A DNA stretch of 31,791 bases. Source: Saccoglossus kowalevskii. Lineage: Eukaryota > Hemichordata > Enteropneusta > Harrimaniidae. Where the stretch lies: contig NW_003132853.1 of assembly GCF_000003605.2 (NCBI RefSeq), positions 288,675 to 320,465 of the forward strand, written 5' to 3'. Positions 27,320 to 31,791 of the stretch are shown here, one piece after another (within the stretch, counting starts at the first letter, position 1; each line of letters begins with the position of its first letter). The position numbers were made by a program, and so were the translations under genes. Below the pieces are notes generated by a model. The model searched no databases and was not told the origin of the DNA. It saw only the letters and a program-made list of their open reading frames with translations.

Positions 27320-29519
27320 TATTATACATCTTTTCCACCCGATAATACATCATGGGAATGTCGAAATCCTAAATCTTTAGAATAGATTTAGAGAACTTCT
27401 TTCTGTGGGGTTAGGGCAAACCCTGGGGGCCGCCATGTTTGTTTGTATTATTAGAGAACGCTTGCACGCGTAATCGTTCCATACATATAACTCGCATTTC
27501 CTAATATGGTAGGATGACAATACCCAGTGCTATACCGCGACATTACGGCACACTGTTAACTTATGGCATTACGGTGACAGATGTATAATAATTTGAAGTA
27601 TTGTTCATATTAAAATAATACATTTGAAACATGTGCTTATCAAAATATAAATGTCAGTTATTTTGTACATGTAGCCAATACATAATAAAGAAAAACGGTT
27701 TTAGTAACACGCCATAATATTTCTTGGTCAAACTAATAAATTGTATGTTTGTGTTTCTTTGACGAAACGAGGTAGTTACGCAAGAAATGGCAATTGTTAA
27801 ATTGTTCCCATTATCTCAATATTTGTCCAAACGATACGCGAATACGTATGAAAGTATTGTCTCTAGGTGATCACGTGTATGAGAGATTATGATTGACTGA
27901 ATAAATTATGAAGTCGCTGTATCATGTATGCATGTTATGCTACCATACGACATTTATGGTGAGGTTAACCACAAACACACCGAATCTATTAATTTTTAGA
28001 AAAAGAGTCAACATTATAATTTAGACATTTATTATTTTATATGGGGTAATACAGGACGTACAAATGTGTACTTTTTCAAATATCCTTTGTGTTATATATG
28101 CCAAGTGTGAAGTACAGTTGAACCAGTTGGCCACCTTGCTATTATACTGGCTATATAGGGGTTGAGTAGATAAAATCAGCAACACTTTGTTCACCGTATT
28201 GGTTAAGAGATCATTGTCTTAAACAGTGACATACAACCATCCTCCCATCAAAGAGACAATATCCTGCATTGCGGCTATTTAATATATTAATTTGTTTTTT
28301 CATGTAATATCAAAGTTAACCAATCATGTTTTCCAAATTGCTGGGAGCCACAGTGTAAGACACCATTAGTAGTCAACACCTTTTTTAATTGCCTTATTAT
28401 AATGCGATTGCAGAAGTATTTACTAACAACTAGGTAATAAATTTTATGCATTTTTGTCGCCATTTCGAATTATTGGAAATATGTTTTTGCAGTCCAGATG
28501 CATTATTCAACCAACAAATAAGATTGATGCAGGTAGTGCCATATATATATAGAAAATCGATTTCTTTGTATTAGTAACAATTAGACACATACAGAATCTA
28601 TTCAGTGTCATACAGTTTGCATTTTTATTCATTCTGTCATTCAAGAGATATTTGATAATTATAGAATTCCCACGAGTGCCTGAACCCAACAACAACAACG
28701 TGTGTTTCGTACGTGTTATGTTAGATTACTCGTGACTGGCCAACTAACACGGTGTAAGGATTGACCAATAATTTATAAACTATCATGACACCTAAATGTT
28801 TTTTCTTATTAATGGAAAGCTTTTGCAATGACTTAGATTACAGTTCAGCTAGCAATCACTGAACCATTATTTTCAAAATGTAATGTTCACACGTGTTATT
28901 TTACCATATCGAAAGTATGCACCTTCAGTACACATGGCAGAGTGTGTTTATAATCGCAAACCCTACAGTTGTGTTCCGCATAATGTAAACCTTCTGATAA
29001 CAAATTGATATTATCTATTTTCCGTCTTGCATAATGTATGACACTGAAGTCAAAAGTTAATACAATGGCTTACATGCAATTGTCTTTTGTATGCTTTGCC
29101 ATGTGCTTGTTAATAACAACATTTAGAAATGAAAAAAATTTATTAAAAGACAAAAACCGACACAAGAAGAGCTGTGGGGTAACGGCTCGGTGCAATGGGT
29201 ATGCCGTCTAAGGTGGTAATTAGAGTACACTCAGTTTACCGAGGTATATAAGGACACTTGCTTGGTTAAACCATAGAGATTGACTGAAAACTGGTCAAAA
29301 TCAGTTACAGGATTGCCTCAGTAAGTGTTCATTACGTAATTGTCAAAGTTCAACCTAGTTTCCAAAGGGTAAAACAGCTCTAGTTAATACACTGTTGCCG
29401 ATTGCATGAAAACATACAGAAGCGATTCTTCGGAGCAGTGCAGATCACAAAACACTGTGAGCACGAATACGTTAAATATTATTACCAGGCCACGGGGAAA
29501 TAGGGTTTAACTACTTGGA
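27320..29519. other. Intergenic, nothing recognised
   Basis: AT-rich. A small hairpin CTAAATCT-AGATTTAG lies near 27370-27392. No supported gene. Confidence 0.55.
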
Positions 29520-30063
29520 ATGAATGACCACTTTCAACGGATGTACGGTACGATATGTGTTTGTCCAAATACGAATTTAATTTTTTGCATCCTATATTTT
29601 TGTTTGGAAAACATGACAGGGTGTAAATCGATATTCACCATTTATAATACATTTGATAGCTTTCCGTCGCTTTTCGCTTTCCAGATGAAATCAACACAGT
29701 TTTATTCATGGCACGTAATATACCAAGTTGTCAAAATATATGAATCGCCACTTCCAGATAATGTAGCAATAATTCAGGACGGATATAGTCCAATTAACAC
29801 AGGCATGATACAAAGCTATGATATTAATGAGTCAAGTGCAATGTACCCCATCATTTCCAGAATTGTATTTTGTGAATTTTACTGAGCAGGGATTCCCGGT
29901 TTATCAATTATTTTCTAGTAATTCCTTAATATGTGGTTATTCTGTAACAAGGCATTTCCCTCGTGACAGACTATTTCTTTTAACTGATGTTGTACAAGGA
30001 ATAACGATTCCCCCGCTGATCTATTTAACCTGTTATCTTAGCAATACAACGAATCGTGTTTAA

Positions 30064-31353
30064 TCTTTATTATGTACACAACAGCGAATACTTGTCTGTA
30101 TTTATTCAAAACCCATCTGGGAACAGGCAGTCGTAATTCACTTCAGAAATATAAATTAAAAAAAGAAAAGATACGATGATGATGTGACACTTCCCGTTAT
30201 ATTAATTATATTTATACATTTCTTGACAGATCAATACAGGAAATGAGTTTGTAATCAACGCTTTGACGAGTACATAAAGGCAGAGTGACGGTGCAAACCA
30301 GTCAACTACACTTTCGAGTTATATACTTTAATATTAGTATACGATAACGACCAGCTAGTAATAACGAAGGATAAAATACTGCCTTATTTGCATAATTTCA
30401 ATATGGCCACCTACTTTCACACAATTGTCATGGTATGAATGAGCTTTGATGCGTAATTATTAATAGTGAGATAATTATATTGGTTTCTTAACAACTTTAT
30501 TAGATCAAGGTTGTTTTTTTAATTGGTAATATTAGAAGGCTCACAAAATAGCCGAAAATCCGTATACATTTAAGATGACCGTCTCTTGCTGCTACCCTTC
30601 ATCAGGTGGGGGCGTCATCTCTATCTTATGAAGCTTAATCTTAGCCTCTCTCCATTGTAAGAGAATAAGAGTGGGACCTAAAAGCAGTGCACCGTTTGCC
30701 TTGCTGTGCTGGCGATTTTAATTGAACCAATTTTTCTTAGCTGCTACTCCCTACTTTGCTAAAAACTCTCCTAATACTTTATCTGGTAACAGCTGGTCTG
30801 GTTGTTACCTTACTTGCCCACCACCGTTTCGAACACCTGTTTTTGGCAAACGGCGTGTTTCCAGTTTGTCAATTTAAATGCCTAAGCCAATCATACTGAG
30901 AATGAGTGACAGAACTTCTCAGCTAATTATTCAGTCCTTCTATGTGAGAGCAGTGTATTCTACATTAGGCATGCAGATTCGTAGCCCAGCAACTTACTAC
31001 ATATATCCTGCATTGCTGACATGACCAACAGTGCTTACAATGTCTCAAGTGGAACGTGATTCTGGAGTTGCCAAAAAAGAACACAAATGACAATTTCTGT
31101 TGCAATTGTTCATCTCTCGTGAAATAAGCCCAACACTAAATAAAACATGGGAAATTGCTTAAAATAAAATTGAATTTCAATACATAAAGCTCATGACTCG
31201 TGGATTGTATCAGATTGCAGTGATACAGAATAAATAGATAAATCCGGTAAACAGATATTTTGCTAGAGATGCGATTTTTGTTTCACACGGACCCGTCATA
31301 AACTTGTCCTTTGCTTTGGCTGTTCTATTTTGCATCTGTGAAAAACATTGTTT
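30064..31353. other. Intergenic, nothing recognised
   Basis: The stretch at about 30570-30860 is less AT-rich than its surroundings and may be an old retroposed fragment, but no boundaries or family could be seen. Confidence 0.5.
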
Positions 31354-31791
31354 GTTGACAGTACACATGGCAGTACGTTTACCTTGGGGGTTGACAGTAC
31401 ACATGGCAGTAAGTTTACCTTGGGGGTTGACAGTACACATGGCAGTAAGTTTACCTTGGGGGTTGACAGTACACATGGCAGTAAGTTTACCTTGGGGGTT
31501 GACAGTACACATGGCAGTAAGTTTACCTTGGGGGTTGACGGTACACATGGCAGTAAGTTTACCTTGGGGGTTGACGGTACACATGGCAGTAAGTTTACCT
31601 TGGGGGTTGACGGTACACATGGCAGTACGTTTACCTTGGGGGTTGACAGTACACATGGCAGTAAGTTTACCTTGGGGGTTGACAGTACACATGGCAGTAA
31701 GTTTACCTTGGGGGTTGACGGTACACATGGCAGTACGTTTACCTTGGGGGTTGACAGGTACACATGGCAGTAAGTTTACCTTGGGGGTTGA
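31354..31791. repeat. 36-bp minisatellite, at least 12 copies, running off the window
   Basis: Unit GTTGACAGTACACATGGCAG then TAAGTTTACCTTGGGG. Eleven copies are exactly 36 bp; the twelfth (31750-31786) has one extra G, and a new copy starts at 31787. Only two positions vary: GACAG/GACGG (GACGG in copies 6, 7, 8, 11) and TAAG/TACG (TACG in copies 1, 8, 11). Homogeneity implies recent expansion. Because 36 is a multiple of three, long frames open on both strands; these are not evidence of coding. Confidence 0.95.

Noticed and set aside
31348-31773. Long open frames over the 36-bp repeat on both strands (also 31210-31728 and 31296-31763)
   Set aside because: A repeat unit divisible by three with no stop stays open automatically. 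The 1-bp insertion in copy 12 breaks the period, and there is no non-repeat domain attached.

Overview
The window is animal (metazoan) nuclear DNA, not prokaryotic. It is AT-rich, its only recognisable gene is split by 17 spliceosomal introns, and the rest is non-coding DNA carrying a tRNA-derived SINE, several MITE-like inverted-repeat elements, microsatellites and minisatellites. The gene type and mobile elements fit an invertebrate, and a marine lophotrochozoan or invertebrate deuterostome is plausible. Nothing in the sequence fixes the species.

Layout: 1-4803 is intergenic, with one inverted-repeat element (777-987) and a short direct repeat (4451-4520). 4804-21827 holds one minus-strand gene. 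I reconstructed 18 coding exons whose splice phases all agree, giving a 915-residue protein (2748 nt with the stop). 21828-31791 is intergenic, with an AAAT microsatellite (23914-23996), a diverged repeat family (25842-26440), a foldback element (27197-27319) and a 36-bp minisatellite that runs off the right edge (31354-31791). No second gene could be supported.

The gene encodes a DEG/ENaC/ASIC-superfamily (amiloride-sensitive) cation channel subunit with an unusual ectodomain. A cytoplasmic N-terminus, TM1 and the post-TM1 FPAVTLCN motif (exon 1) are followed by a 341-residue cassette: three LDL-receptor class A (LDLa) modules, one PAN/apple-like module, then three more LDLa modules (exons 2-8). 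After it come the rest of the channel ectodomain, ten thumb-type cysteines, a pre-TM2 LGDIGGQLG segment, a G-C-S selectivity-filter triplet, TM2 and a short basic tail (exons 9-18). Every cassette exon is symmetric phase 1-1, as expected from exon shuffling into an intron of an ancestral channel gene. Other oddities are an HG-to-HA change in the N-terminal gating motif and an apparent GC-AG intron.

The introns have collected mobile DNA. Intron 9 carries a TTAA-flanked MITE, a weak hAT-like remnant and a 384-bp tRNA-derived SINE with a perfect 12-bp target-site duplication. Intron 7 carries a short inverted-repeat element. Intron 3 carries a 42-bp degenerate minisatellite that was split by a 1.3-kb TIR-bounded insertion.
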